A stretch of 64,000 nt of DNA, taken from assembly GCF_014493765.1 (NCBI RefSeq), contig NZ_JACTVJ010000011.1:1-64000 (forward strand), in the 5' to 3' direction. A program made the position numbers and the translations under genes. Below the pieces are notes generated by a model. That model did not search any database. It was given only the letters and a program-made list of their open reading frames with translations, and was not told the origin of the DNA. Within the stretch, counting starts at the first letter, position 1, and each line of letters opens with the position of its first letter. Origin of the DNA: Streptomyces polyasparticus (GTDB taxonomy: Bacteria > Actinomycetota > Actinomycetes > Streptomycetales > Streptomycetaceae). Positions 36,294-43,301 of this stretch are shown here, one piece after another.

Positions 36294-38000
36294 ATGACCG
36301 ACGACTCGACCACCCCGTCCTCCCGCCGCTCGCGCCGCCTGCTCGGCCGGGGGCCGGGGGCGGGTTCGGTGTCGGGGGTGGGTGCGGCTGATGTCGGGGC
36401 CGAGGCCGAGCCGGTTTCTTCCCCTGCCCCGGCCCTTCCCGAAACCGGGGGCACGCCCCCGGACCCCCGGGAGGGGGAGCTGAGCGTCGAGGGCGACGGG
36501 CTCGGGGAGACGCCGGGCGACGGCGCGGGCGGCGAGGGAGAGCCTGACGCCGAGGGCGTCGGGCCGGACACGGCACCCGGCAACGGTGCGGGCGACGAGG
36601 GGCTCGCGGATCCGGTCGTACGGGAAGCGGCCGAGGGTGCGGAAGCGGCGGCGGATCAGGGGCCGGCCGAGGTCGCGGATGTGGAGGCGGTGGCGGATCA
36701 GGCTCCGGCGGAGGTTGCGGAGGCGGTGGCGGATCAGGCTCCGGCCGAGGTTGCGCAATCGGGCTCGGTGGCCGCCGAGCCGCAGACCGCTGGAGCCGAG
36801 GCTTCGGCGCCCGTCGACGGCCCCGCCGACACCATCGCGCGCCCTGGCGACTTCCCCCGGCCTCTCGGCACGGCCGCAGCGCCCCCTGGCGATGCCGCCC
36901 CGTCGCCCGGCGCCGTCCCGGCGACTCGCGGCGCCGTCCCGGTATCGCCCGGCGATGCCCCCGTGCCTTCGGCCCACGCTCCCGTGCCTTCGGCCCACGC
37001 TCCCGTGCCCCCGGCCGACGCCCCCGTGCCCCCGGCCGACGCCCCGGTGTCCTTGGCCGACGCCCCGGTGTCCTCAGCCGACGCCCCGGTGTCCTCAGCC
37101 GACCTGCCCGCCCCCGCGGCCGACACACCCGAACCCCCCGTCGACGACGGCAAGTTCAAGGTGCGGCTCGCCAACTTCGAGGGGCCGTTCGATCTGCTCC
37201 TCCAGCTCATCGCCAAGCACAAGCTCGACGTCACCGAGGTCGCGCTGTCCAAGGTGACCGATGAGTTCATGACGTACATCCGCAGGCTCGGCAGCGACTG
37301 GGACCTGGATCAGACGACGGAGTTCCTCGTCGTCGCGGCCACGCTGCTCGACCTCAAGGCCGCCCGGCTGCTGCCCGCCGCCGAGGTCGAGGACGAGGCC
37401 GATCTGGCGCTCCTGGAGGCCCGCGACCTGCTGTTCGCGCGGCTGCTCCAGTACCGCGCGTACAAGCAGATCGCCGACATCTTCAGCGGCCGCCTCGACG
37501 ACGAGTCCCGCAGATACCCCCGTACCGTCGGGCTCGAAGAGCACCACGCGGACCTGCTGCCCGAGGTCGTCATCAGCATCGGGGCCGAGGGCTTCGCCAA
37601 GCTCGCCGTGAAGGCGATGCAGCCGAAGCCGAAGCCGCAGGTGTACGTCGAGCACATCCACGCCCCGCTCGTCTCCGTGCAGGAGCAGGCGGGGATCGTG
37701 GTGGCCCGGCTGCGCGCATCGGGGACGGCGAGCTTCCGTGAGCTGATCGCCGACACCGAGGACACCCTGACCGTTGTGGCCCGCTTCCTGTCGCTTCTGG
37801 AGCTCTACCGCGAGAAGGCGGTGGCCCTGGACCAGGACGAGGCGCTCGGGGAGCTCATGGTGCGCTGGACGGGCGCCGACGGGGCCGAAGCCCTGGTCAC
37901 GGACGAGTTCGACCGGCCGCCCGAGCTGCCCGACGACAAGGGCGCCAAGGGCGACAAGGACGGCAAGGGCGACAAGGCTGAGAGCAAGGAGAAGGTGTGA
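36294..38000 (+). CDS. scpA: Segregation and condensation protein A, with repetitive N-terminal extension
   Basis: 568 residues, ATG 36294, weak ribosome-binding site (ttgga). The kleisin core starts near residue 285: 'FKVRLANFEGPFDLLLQLIA', 'DQTTEFLVVAATLLDLKAAR', and a C-terminal winged helix near 'RFLSLLELYREKAVALDQD'. Bacterial ScpA proteins are usually 230-300 residues, so the first ~285 residues are extra: Pro/Ala/Glu-rich, with a 12-residue repeat and a 7-residue repeat, and one segment encoded by an intergenic-type palindromic repeat. ScpA bridges SMC heads with ScpB. The start could lie further downstream, but no better ribosome-binding site is obvious. The stop overlaps scpB (GTGA). 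Confidence 0.92.
   Translation: MTDDSTTPSSRRSRRLLGRGPGAGSVSGVGAADVGAEAEPVSSPAPALPETGGTPPDPREGELSVEGDGLGETPGDGAGGEGEPDAEGVGPDTAPGNGAGDEGLADPVVREAAEGAEAAADQGPAEVADVEAVADQAPAEVAEAVADQAPAEVAQSGSVAAEPQTAGAEASAPVDGPADTIARPGDFPRPLGTAAAPPGDAAPSPGAVPATRGAVPVSPGDAPVPSAHAPVPSAHAPVPPADAPVPPADAPVSLADAPVSSADAPVSSADLPAPAADTPEPPVDDGKFKVRLANFEGPFDLLLQLIAKHKLDVTEVALSKVTDEFMTYIRRLGSDWDLDQTTEFLVVAATLLDLKAARLLPAAEVEDEADLALLEARDLLFARLLQYRAYKQIADIFSGRLDDESRRYPRTVGLEEHHADLLPEVVISIGAEGFAKLAVKAMQPKPKPQVYVEHIHAPLVSVQEQAGIVVARLRASGTASFRELIADTEDTLTVVARFLSLLELYREKAVALDQDEALGELMVRWTGADGAEALVTDEFDRPPELPDDKGAKGDKDGKGDKAESKEKV
36433..36467 (+). repeat. Intergenic-type palindromic repeat inside scpA
   Basis: 'cccttcccgaaaccg' followed by 'ggggcacgcccccggaccc' matches the block at 18575-18609 except for a small difference in the hairpin loop and one stem base. 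Both form CCGNGGGC...GCCCCCGG hairpins. Here it is read in frame as part of 'PALPETGGTPPDPREGE'. Confidence 0.8.
36957..37103 (+). repeat. 21-bp tandem repeat x7 inside scpA
   Basis: Seven consecutive 21-bp units encode APVPSAH, APVPSAH, APVPPAD, APVPPAD, APVSLAD, APVSSAD, APVSSAD, and two more degenerate units (LPAPAAD, TPEPPVD) follow to 37145. Neighbouring units are more alike than distant ones, a sign of recent slippage expansion. The unit length keeps the frame. Confidence 0.92.
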
Positions 38001-38644
38001 GCAGTACGGAGGAGGCCCCGGCCGGGCTGCTCGACGTGGCCGGGCTCGAATTGAAGCCCGCGCTCGAAGCGGTGCTCATGGTCGTCGACGAGCCCGTCAC
38101 CGAGGAGCATCTCGCCAAGATCCTGGACCGGCCGCGGCGGAAGATTGCCGATGCGCTGCGGGAGCTGGCCGACGAGTACACCGTGCAGGGCCGCGGCTTC
38201 GAGCTGCGGCTGATCGCCGGGGGGTGGCGGTTCTACACCCGTCCCGAGTACGCGTCCGCCGTCGAGCGCTTCGTCCTGGACGGCCAGCAGGCCCGGCTCA
38301 CCCAGGCGGCCCTGGAGACCCTCGCCGTGGTCGCGTACCGGCAACCGGTCAGCCGCAGCCGGGTCTCGGCGGTCCGCGGAGTGAACTGCGACGGCGTGAT
38401 GCGGACCCTGCTGCAGCGGGGTCTGGTCGAGGAGGCGGGCGCGGAACCCGAAACAGGTGCGATCCTGTACAGGACGACGAACTACTTCCTGGAGCGGATG
38501 GGCCTGCGCGGCCTGGACGAGCTCCCGGAACTCGCGCCCTTTCTGCCCGAGGCGGAGGCGATCGAGGCCGACACCTTGGAAGGGGTCCCGTCGTTCGATC
38601 CGGATGCACCGGATTCCGAGGAAGACGACAAGACGGAAATTTGA
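37997..38644 (+). CDS. scpB: Segregation and condensation protein B
   Basis: 215 residues, GTG 37997 overlapping the scpA stop. Two winged-helix domains are visible: 'ALEAVLMVVDEPVTEEHLAKIL' and 'LTQAALETLAVVAYRQPVSRSRVSAVRGV' (part). The C-terminal ~35 residues are acidic. ScpB dimerises and binds ScpA in the SMC condensin. The stop overlaps the rluB start by one base (TGATG), so the three genes are translationally coupled. Confidence 0.95.
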   Translation: MSSTEEAPAGLLDVAGLELKPALEAVLMVVDEPVTEEHLAKILDRPRRKIADALRELADEYTVQGRGFELRLIAGGWRFYTRPEYASAVERFVLDGQQARLTQAALETLAVVAYRQPVSRSRVSAVRGVNCDGVMRTLLQRGLVEEAGAEPETGAILYRTTNYFLERMGLRGLDELPELAPFLPEAEAIEADTLEGVPSFDPDAPDSEEDDKTEI

Positions 38645-39906
38645 TGCGAAGCAACGGCAGGAACAGCGGAAACAACGGCGGGAGCCGTGGTGGCAACAGC
38701 GGTGGCCGTAGCAGTGGGAACAGCGGCGGCCGCGGCAACTACCGCGGAGCCGGCAACAGCCGCGACGACCGGCAGGGCGGCCCCGGCCCCCGTGGAGGTC
38801 AGGGCGGCGGACAGGGCGGTCGTGGCGGTCAGGGCGGTGGCCCCGGCGGTCGCGGTGGTCAGGGCGGTGGCCCCGGCGGTCGCGGTGGCCAGGGCGGCGC
38901 AGCGAGCGCTTCGGGCCGTCCGCGCAAGCCGCGTCCCGAGGAGCGGCGCTATGACGTCGACCCCGCGGACGGCGGCGGCGCACCCAGGCGGGGCCGCGGC
39001 GACGCCGCGCGCGGTGGCGCCAAGGGCGGTCCGCGCACCTCGCAGGGCAGCGGAGCCCGTGGCGCCAAGCGCAGCGCGCCCGCGACCTCGCGCGAGTACG
39101 AGACGCGCCAGGAGGAGCGCAACAGGGAGCGGTACGCCGGCAAGAAGGACCTGAAGCTCCCCAAGACCTTCCCGGGCGCCGAGCTGGAGGGCGAGCGGCT
39201 CCAGAAGGTCCTCGCGCGCGCCGGCTACGGCTCGCGCCGTGCCTGCGAGGAGCTGATCGAGCAGGCACGGGTCGAGGTCAACGGTGAGATCGTGCTCGAG
39301 CAGGGTCTGCGCGTGGACCCCGAGAAGGACGAGATCAAGGTCGACGGCCTGACCGTGGCCACGCAGTCGTACCAGTTCTTCGCGCTCAACAAGCCGGCCG
39401 GTGTCGTCTCCACCATGGAGGACCCCGACGGGCGTCAGTGCCTCGGCGACTACGTGACCAACCGCGAGACGCGGCTGTTCCACGTCGGCCGCCTCGACAC
39501 CGAGACCGAGGGCATCATCCTGCTCACCAACCACGGCGAGCTGGCCCACCGTCTCACCCACCCGCGGTACGGCGTGAAGAAGACCTATCTCGCCGCCATC
39601 ACGGGCCCGCTGCCGCGTGAGATCGGCAAGATCCTCAAGGACGGCATCCAGCTGGAGGACGGCTACGCGCGCGCCGACCACTTCCGCGTCGTGCAGCAGA
39701 CCGGCAAGAACTACCTCGTCGAGGTGACCCTGCACGAGGGCCGCAAGCACATCGTGCGCCGGATGCTCGCGGAGGCCGGTTTCCCGGTCGAGAAGCTGGT
39801 CCGTACGCACTTCGGTCCGATCGGTCTGGGCGACCAGAAGTCGGGCTGGCTGCGCCGCCTCAGCAACACCGAGGTCGGGATGCTGATGCGCGAGGTCGAG
39901 CTGTAG
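38644..39906 (+). CDS. rluB: Ribosomal large-subunit pseudouridine synthase B with RGG-like N-terminus
   Basis: 420 residues, ATG 38644. Residues 1-~95 are Gly/Arg/Asn/Gln-rich (GGRGGQGGGPGG units repeated in tandem at the DNA level around 38815-38895), and ~95-175 are basic. An S4 domain starts near residue 180 (RLQKVLARAGYGSRRACEEL). The catalytic RsuA/RluB domain has 'FHVGRLDTETEGIILLTNHG', whose Asp is the nucleophile, and 'HEGRKHIVRRMLAEAG'. E. coli RluB makes pseudouridine 2605 in 23S rRNA. Its place after scpB is conserved in many Gram-positive bacteria. Confidence 0.93.
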   Translation: MRSNGRNSGNNGGSRGGNSGGRSSGNSGGRGNYRGAGNSRDDRQGGPGPRGGQGGGQGGRGGQGGGPGGRGGQGGGPGGRGGQGGAASASGRPRKPRPEERRYDVDPADGGGAPRRGRGDAARGGAKGGPRTSQGSGARGAKRSAPATSREYETRQEERNRERYAGKKDLKLPKTFPGAELEGERLQKVLARAGYGSRRACEELIEQARVEVNGEIVLEQGLRVDPEKDEIKVDGLTVATQSYQFFALNKPAGVVSTMEDPDGRQCLGDYVTNRETRLFHVGRLDTETEGIILLTNHGELAHRLTHPRYGVKKTYLAAITGPLPREIGKILKDGIQLEDGYARADHFRVVQQTGKNYLVEVTLHEGRKHIVRRMLAEAGFPVEKLVRTHFGPIGLGDQKSGWLRRLSNTEVGMLMREVEL

Positions 39907-40001
39907 GCCCGCTGCGTTGTCAGTGGTCGGCGATAGCCTGAGAAGGGCTTCGGCCCCCGGGCGGGAGGGGACTGTCCGGCCACGTCTTCTGTGATGGCTT
40001 G

Positions 40002-40045
40002 TCGGCCGGGTCCGGATTTTCTCCGGGCCCGGCCGATTCCTTTTG
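40002..40045 (+). terminator. rluB terminator
   Basis: The hairpin TCGGCCGGGTCCGGA / TCCGGGCCCGGCCGA (one mismatch) with a TTTTC loop spans 40002-40036 and is followed by 'ttccttttg'. Its 3' arm overlaps the proposed -35 element of the downstream sigma gene. Confidence 0.85.
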
Positions 40046-40063
40046 CCCGCGCGCCCGGTCTGC
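40031..40063 (+). promoter_or_regulatory. Candidate ECF promoter of the sigma gene
   Basis: GGCCGATTCCTTT at 40031-40043 and GGTCTGC at 40057-40063, with GATTCC and GGTCTGC 16 nt apart. The same two blocks at the same spacing precede the adjacent MFS gene. The ATG lies 24 bp beyond. Assignment as -35/-10 is inferred from conservation and spacing. Confidence 0.55.
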
Positions 40064-40087
40064 ACTGGGTACGGCGAGGGGAGCGGC

Positions 40088-41047
40088 ATGGCGGATCATG
40101 ACGAGTTCGTACGGCTGGCGCAGACGTACCGGCGGGAGCTGCTCGCGCACTGCTACCGGATGCTGGGCTCGGTGGACGAGGCCGAGGACCTGGTGCAGGA
40201 GACGTATCTGCGGGCCTGGCGCTCGTACGACACGTACGAGGCGCGGGCTTCCTTGCGGACCTGGCTGTACCGGATCGCGACCAACGCCTGTCTGACGGCC
40301 ATGGAGCACCGCGCACGGCGGCCGCTGCCGGCCGGGCTCGGGGCGCCCGGGGCCTCGGTCCACGAGCCCCTCGGTGTGCCGGCCACCGACATTCCCTGGC
40401 TGCAGCCGCTGCCGGATGTGCTGCTCGACCCGGCGACCGTGGTGTCCGCGCGGGGCAGTCTGCGGCTCGCGGTGGTGGCGGCGCTGCAGCATCTGCCGCC
40501 GCGCCAGCGGGCCGTCTTCATCCTGCGCGAGGTGCTCTCCTGGCGGGCGCACGAGGTGGCCGACGCGCTCGGAACCAGCACGGCCGCGGTGAAGAGCACG
40601 CTGCAGCGGGCCAGGGCACGGCTCGACGAGGTGGCGCCCGAGGAGGACCTGGTCGCCGAGCCGTCCTCGGGCGATGAACGGGCCGTGGTGGACCGCTACA
40701 TGGCCGCGTTCGAGTACGCCGACGTCGACGGGCTCGCTCAACTCCTGTGCGACGACATCGAGTTGGACATGCCGCCGTATCTGGTGTGGTTCCGGGGGCG
40801 CAAGCACGTCTTCGGCTTCATGGAGTCCAAGGTGCTCGACATGTACGGGGCGATGCGGATCCACATGGTTCCCGTGGGCGCGAACGGGCAGCCCGCCGTG
40901 GCCGCGTACGAGCGCGGGCCCGACGGGGTGCGGCGGGCGCATTCCGTGCAGCTGATCACGCCGCAGGGGGACAGGATCCGGCGGATCACGGCCTTCCTGG
41001 ACCCGGGTCTCTTCGCGCGGTTCGGGCTGCCCGGGGTCCTGGACTGA
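40088..41047 (+). CDS. ECF-like sigma factor with SnoaL-like C-terminal domain
   Basis: 319 residues, ATG 40088. Sigma region 2 covers residues ~8-75 ([20 protein letters not shown], then [14 protein letters not shown]), region 4 covers ~140-185 ([19 protein letters not shown], then [18 protein letters not shown]), and an NTF2/SnoaL-like domain occupies the last ~120. This architecture matches the large ECF group known as TIGR02960, related to ECF41, in which the C-terminal domain modulates activity instead of a separate anti-sigma factor. The adjacent MFS gene is its likely target, because both genes share a promoter-like motif. Confidence 0.9.
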   Translation: MADHDEFVRLAQTYRRELLAHCYRMLGSVDEAEDLVQETYLRAWRSYDTYEARASLRTWLYRIATNACLTAMEHRARRPLPAGLGAPGASVHEPLGVPATDIPWLQPLPDVLLDPATVVSARGSLRLAVVAALQHLPPRQRAVFILREVLSWRAHEVADALGTSTAAVKSTLQRARARLDEVAPEEDLVAEPSSGDERAVVDRYMAAFEYADVDGLAQLLCDDIELDMPPYLVWFRGRKHVFGFMESKVLDMYGAMRIHMVPVGANGQPAVAAYERGPDGVRRAHSVQLITPQGDRIRRITAFLDPGLFARFGLPGVLD

Positions 41048-41076
41048 CGGGCGGATCGGCGGGTGGACCTTCGGGC

Positions 41077-41109
41077 GGCCGATTCCTTTCGGGGGCGGGC
41101 CGGGTCTGC
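41077..41109 (+). promoter_or_regulatory. Candidate ECF promoter of the MFS gene
   Basis: GGCCGATTCCTTT at 41077-41089 and GGTCTGC at 41103-41109, the same two blocks and the same spacing as upstream of the sigma gene. The MFS ATG lies 43 bp further on, and an inverted repeat starts three bases after the motif. Confidence 0.55.
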
Positions 41110-41111
41110 CC

Positions 41112-41138
41112 TTCGTGAGTGAACCGAGTACTCACGAA
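41112..41138. promoter_or_regulatory. Operator-like inverted repeat upstream of the MFS gene
   Basis: Perfect 9-bp arms TTCGTGAGT (41112-41120) and ACTCACGAA (41130-41138) with a 9-bp spacer. It sits just after the proposed -10 and before the ribosome-binding site, where a TetR- or MarR-like repressor would block transcription. No such regulator gene is adjacent. Confidence 0.6.
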
Positions 41139-41152
41139 AGGTAGGGACGGCC

Positions 41153-42607
41153 ATGGCCGTGACGACGAAGACTCCACCGCGCGATGTGCGCGCCTGGACG
41201 GTGGTGCTCGCGGGGATCGGCTCCCTGCTGTGCGCGCTCGATGTGGTGGTGGTCTCCACCGCGCTGCCGACGCTGCAGGCCGATCTGGGGGCGAACCTGT
41301 CGGATCTGGAGTGGACCATCAATGCGTACAACCTCGCCCTGGCCTGTCTGATCCTCACCGGGGCGGCACTCGGCGACCGGTTCGGGCGGCGGCGGATGTT
41401 CGCGGCCGGGATCGCCGTGTTCACGGCGGCGTCCGCGGCGGCCGCGCTGTCCGACGGGGTGGGGCAGCTGATCGTGGCGCGGGTGGTGCAGGGTGCGGGC
41501 GCCGCCGTGATCCTGCCGCTCACGCTGACGCTGATCACCGAGGCGTTCCCGGCCGAGAAACGGGGCGTGGCGATCGGTCTGTGGGGCGGGCTCGGCGGGC
41601 TCGGCGTGGCGTCCGGGCCGGTGCTCGGCGGGGCCGTCACCGAGGGGCTCTCCTGGGAGTGGATCTTCTGGATCAATGTGCCGCTCGGTGTGGTGATGAT
41701 CCCGCTCGCCCTGCTCAAGCTGCGCGAGAGCCGTGGTCCGCGGCCCCAACTCGATCTGGTCGGACAGATGTTGGTGGCCTCGGGGCTGCTCGGTCTGACC
41801 TGGGCGCCGGCCCGGGCGCCCGTCGCGGGGTGGGGGAGTGCGGAGGTCCTGGGCGCGCTGGCCTGCGGTGTGGTGCTCCTGGCTGCCTTCCTGCGGTGGG
41901 AGGGGCGGGCGCGGTATCCGATGCTGCCGCTGCGCTATTTCCGCAACCGTGGCTTCTCCGCCGCGAACGGGGCGGTCTTCCTGCAGTTCGTCTCGCTGCT
42001 CGGCTCGCTGTTCGTGATCTCGCAGCTCTTCCAGCTGGGCCTCGGCAACTCCCCGCTCGACGCGGGCCTGCGCATCCTCGTGTGGACCGCGACCCCCCTG
42101 TTCGTCGCGCCCGTCGCGGGCGCGCTCGGCGACCGCTACGGCAACCGTCCGTTCATGATCGCCGGCATGGTGCTCCAGGCCGTCGGGCTCGGTCTGATGG
42201 CCGCGCTGACCGAGCCGGGGGTGGGGTACGGCACGCTCGTCGCGCCCCTGATCGTGGCAGGGGTCGGCATCTCCATGGTGTTCCCGACCGCGGCCAACGC
42301 CGTGACCTCCGCCGTGCCCGCGGCCGACGCGGGCGTCGCGGCCGCCGTGAACAACGCGCTGCGCGAACTCGGCGCGGTCTTCGGAGTCGCCATCGCGGCC
42401 CTGGTGTTCGCACGCAACGGGAGCTATGCGTCGCCGAGTTCCTTTTTCGACGGTGCGGTGCCCGCGCTCTGGGTGACGGCCGCGGTGGCCGCCGCGGGGG
42501 CGGGCGTGGCCGTGTTCGTGCCGGCGAAGCGGGAGGATGCGGACGCGGGTGCGCCGGCCGCGGACCCCGACCCGCAGCGACCTCGGGTCTCCGCAACCAC
42601 CTTGTGA
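41153..42607 (+). CDS. MFS drug-efflux transporter (DHA2, EmrB/QacA type)
   Basis: 484 residues, ATG 41153 after 'aaaggtaggga'. Fourteen predicted membrane segments. The DHA2 motifs are visible: 'LDVVVVSTALPTLQADLG' in segment 1, 'GAALGDRFGRRRMF' between segments 2 and 3, and 'GGLGVASGPVLGGAVTEGLSWEWIFWIN' (part) in segment 5. The family exports hydrophobic drugs by proton antiport. It probably belongs to the regulon of the upstream ECF sigma factor. It is followed by the pnuC leader. Confidence 0.9.
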   Translation: MAVTTKTPPRDVRAWTVVLAGIGSLLCALDVVVVSTALPTLQADLGANLSDLEWTINAYNLALACLILTGAALGDRFGRRRMFAAGIAVFTAASAAAALSDGVGQLIVARVVQGAGAAVILPLTLTLITEAFPAEKRGVAIGLWGGLGGLGVASGPVLGGAVTEGLSWEWIFWINVPLGVVMIPLALLKLRESRGPRPQLDLVGQMLVASGLLGLTWAPARAPVAGWGSAEVLGALACGVVLLAAFLRWEGRARYPMLPLRYFRNRGFSAANGAVFLQFVSLLGSLFVISQLFQLGLGNSPLDAGLRILVWTATPLFVAPVAGALGDRYGNRPFMIAGMVLQAVGLGLMAALTEPGVGYGTLVAPLIVAGVGISMVFPTAANAVTSAVPAADAGVAAAVNNALRELGAVFGVAIAALVFARNGSYASPSSFFDGAVPALWVTAAVAAAGAGVAVFVPAKREDADAGAPAADPDPQRPRVSATTL

Positions 42608-42612
42608 TGACG

Positions 42613-42657
42613 CGCCCGCCTCCTTTATAGTCGCTCTGACCATAAAGGAGGCGGGCG
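42613..42657 (+). promoter_or_regulatory. Perfect 16-nt inverted repeat over the pnuC ribosome-binding site; NrtR-like operator
   Basis: Arm 1 (42613-42628) is CGCCCGCCTCCTTTAT and arm 2 (42642-42657) its exact complement ATAAAGGAGGCGGGCG, around a 13-nt loop. Arm 2 contains the AAGGAGG Shine-Dalgarno (42645-42651) and the first base of the GTG start. At DNA level the centre reads ATAGTC-gctct-GACCAT, resembling the AGTC-N5-GACT core I recall for NrtR operators. An nrtR gene lies two genes downstream. Confidence 0.72.
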
Positions 42658-43301
42658 TGAGTCTCGCAGAGCTGATCGAACCCTTGCAGCAGCCGCTGTT
42701 CACGCTGCTCGACACCCCGGTGAGCTGGACCGAGGTGCTCGGCTTCGGCAGCGGCGCGCTCTGCGTCTGGCTGGTCGCGCGCCAGCACATCGCCAACTGG
42801 CCGATCGGCATCGCGAACAACCTGTTCTTCATTCTCCTGTTCACGCAGGCGGGCCTGTACGCGGACGCCGGTCTGCAGGTGGTCTTCATCGCCCTTGCCG
42901 CGTACGGCTGGTGGACCTGGGCCCACGGGGGTGGTCCTGGCTCCTCCTCCCTGCCGGTGCGTCGTACGACCCGCACCGAATGGATATGGCTGGGCGCGGC
43001 AGGGGCGGTGGGCACCGTCGCGATCACGCTGCTGCTCGACCGCGCGACCGACTCGACGGTCCCGTTCTGGGACGCGCTGACCACGTCCCTGTCCCTGATG
43101 GCGACCTATGGGCAGTGCCGCAAGCGGCTCGAATCGTGGTGGCTGTGGATCGCGGCGGATGTGGTCTACATCCCGCTGTACGCGTACAAGGAGCTGTATC
43201 TGACCTCGCTCCTGTACGTCGGCTTCATGACGCTGTGCGTGCTCGGGCTGCGCAACTGGCGCCGTGAGGTCGTGGCCGGGGAGCGGGAGGTGCTGGTGTG
43301 A
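42657..43301 (+). CDS. pnuC: PnuC-type nicotinamide riboside/mononucleotide transporter
   Basis: 214 residues from GTG 42657, five bases after AAGGAGG. About seven hydrophobic segments. The PnuC signatures 'WPIGIANNLFFILLFTQAGLYAD' (part), 'AAYGWWTWAHGG' and C-terminal 'WWLWIAADVVYIPLYAYKELYLTSLLY' (part) are clear. PnuC passes nicotinamide riboside across the membrane by facilitated diffusion, trapped by phosphorylation through NadR, which is encoded next with a GTGA overlap. Probably repressed by NrtR. Confidence 0.93.
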   Translation: MSLAELIEPLQQPLFTLLDTPVSWTEVLGFGSGALCVWLVARQHIANWPIGIANNLFFILLFTQAGLYADAGLQVVFIALAAYGWWTWAHGGGPGSSSLPVRRTTRTEWIWLGAAGAVGTVAITLLLDRATDSTVPFWDALTTSLSLMATYGQCRKRLESWWLWIAADVVYIPLYAYKELYLTSLLYVGFMTLCVLGLRNWRREVVAGEREVLV

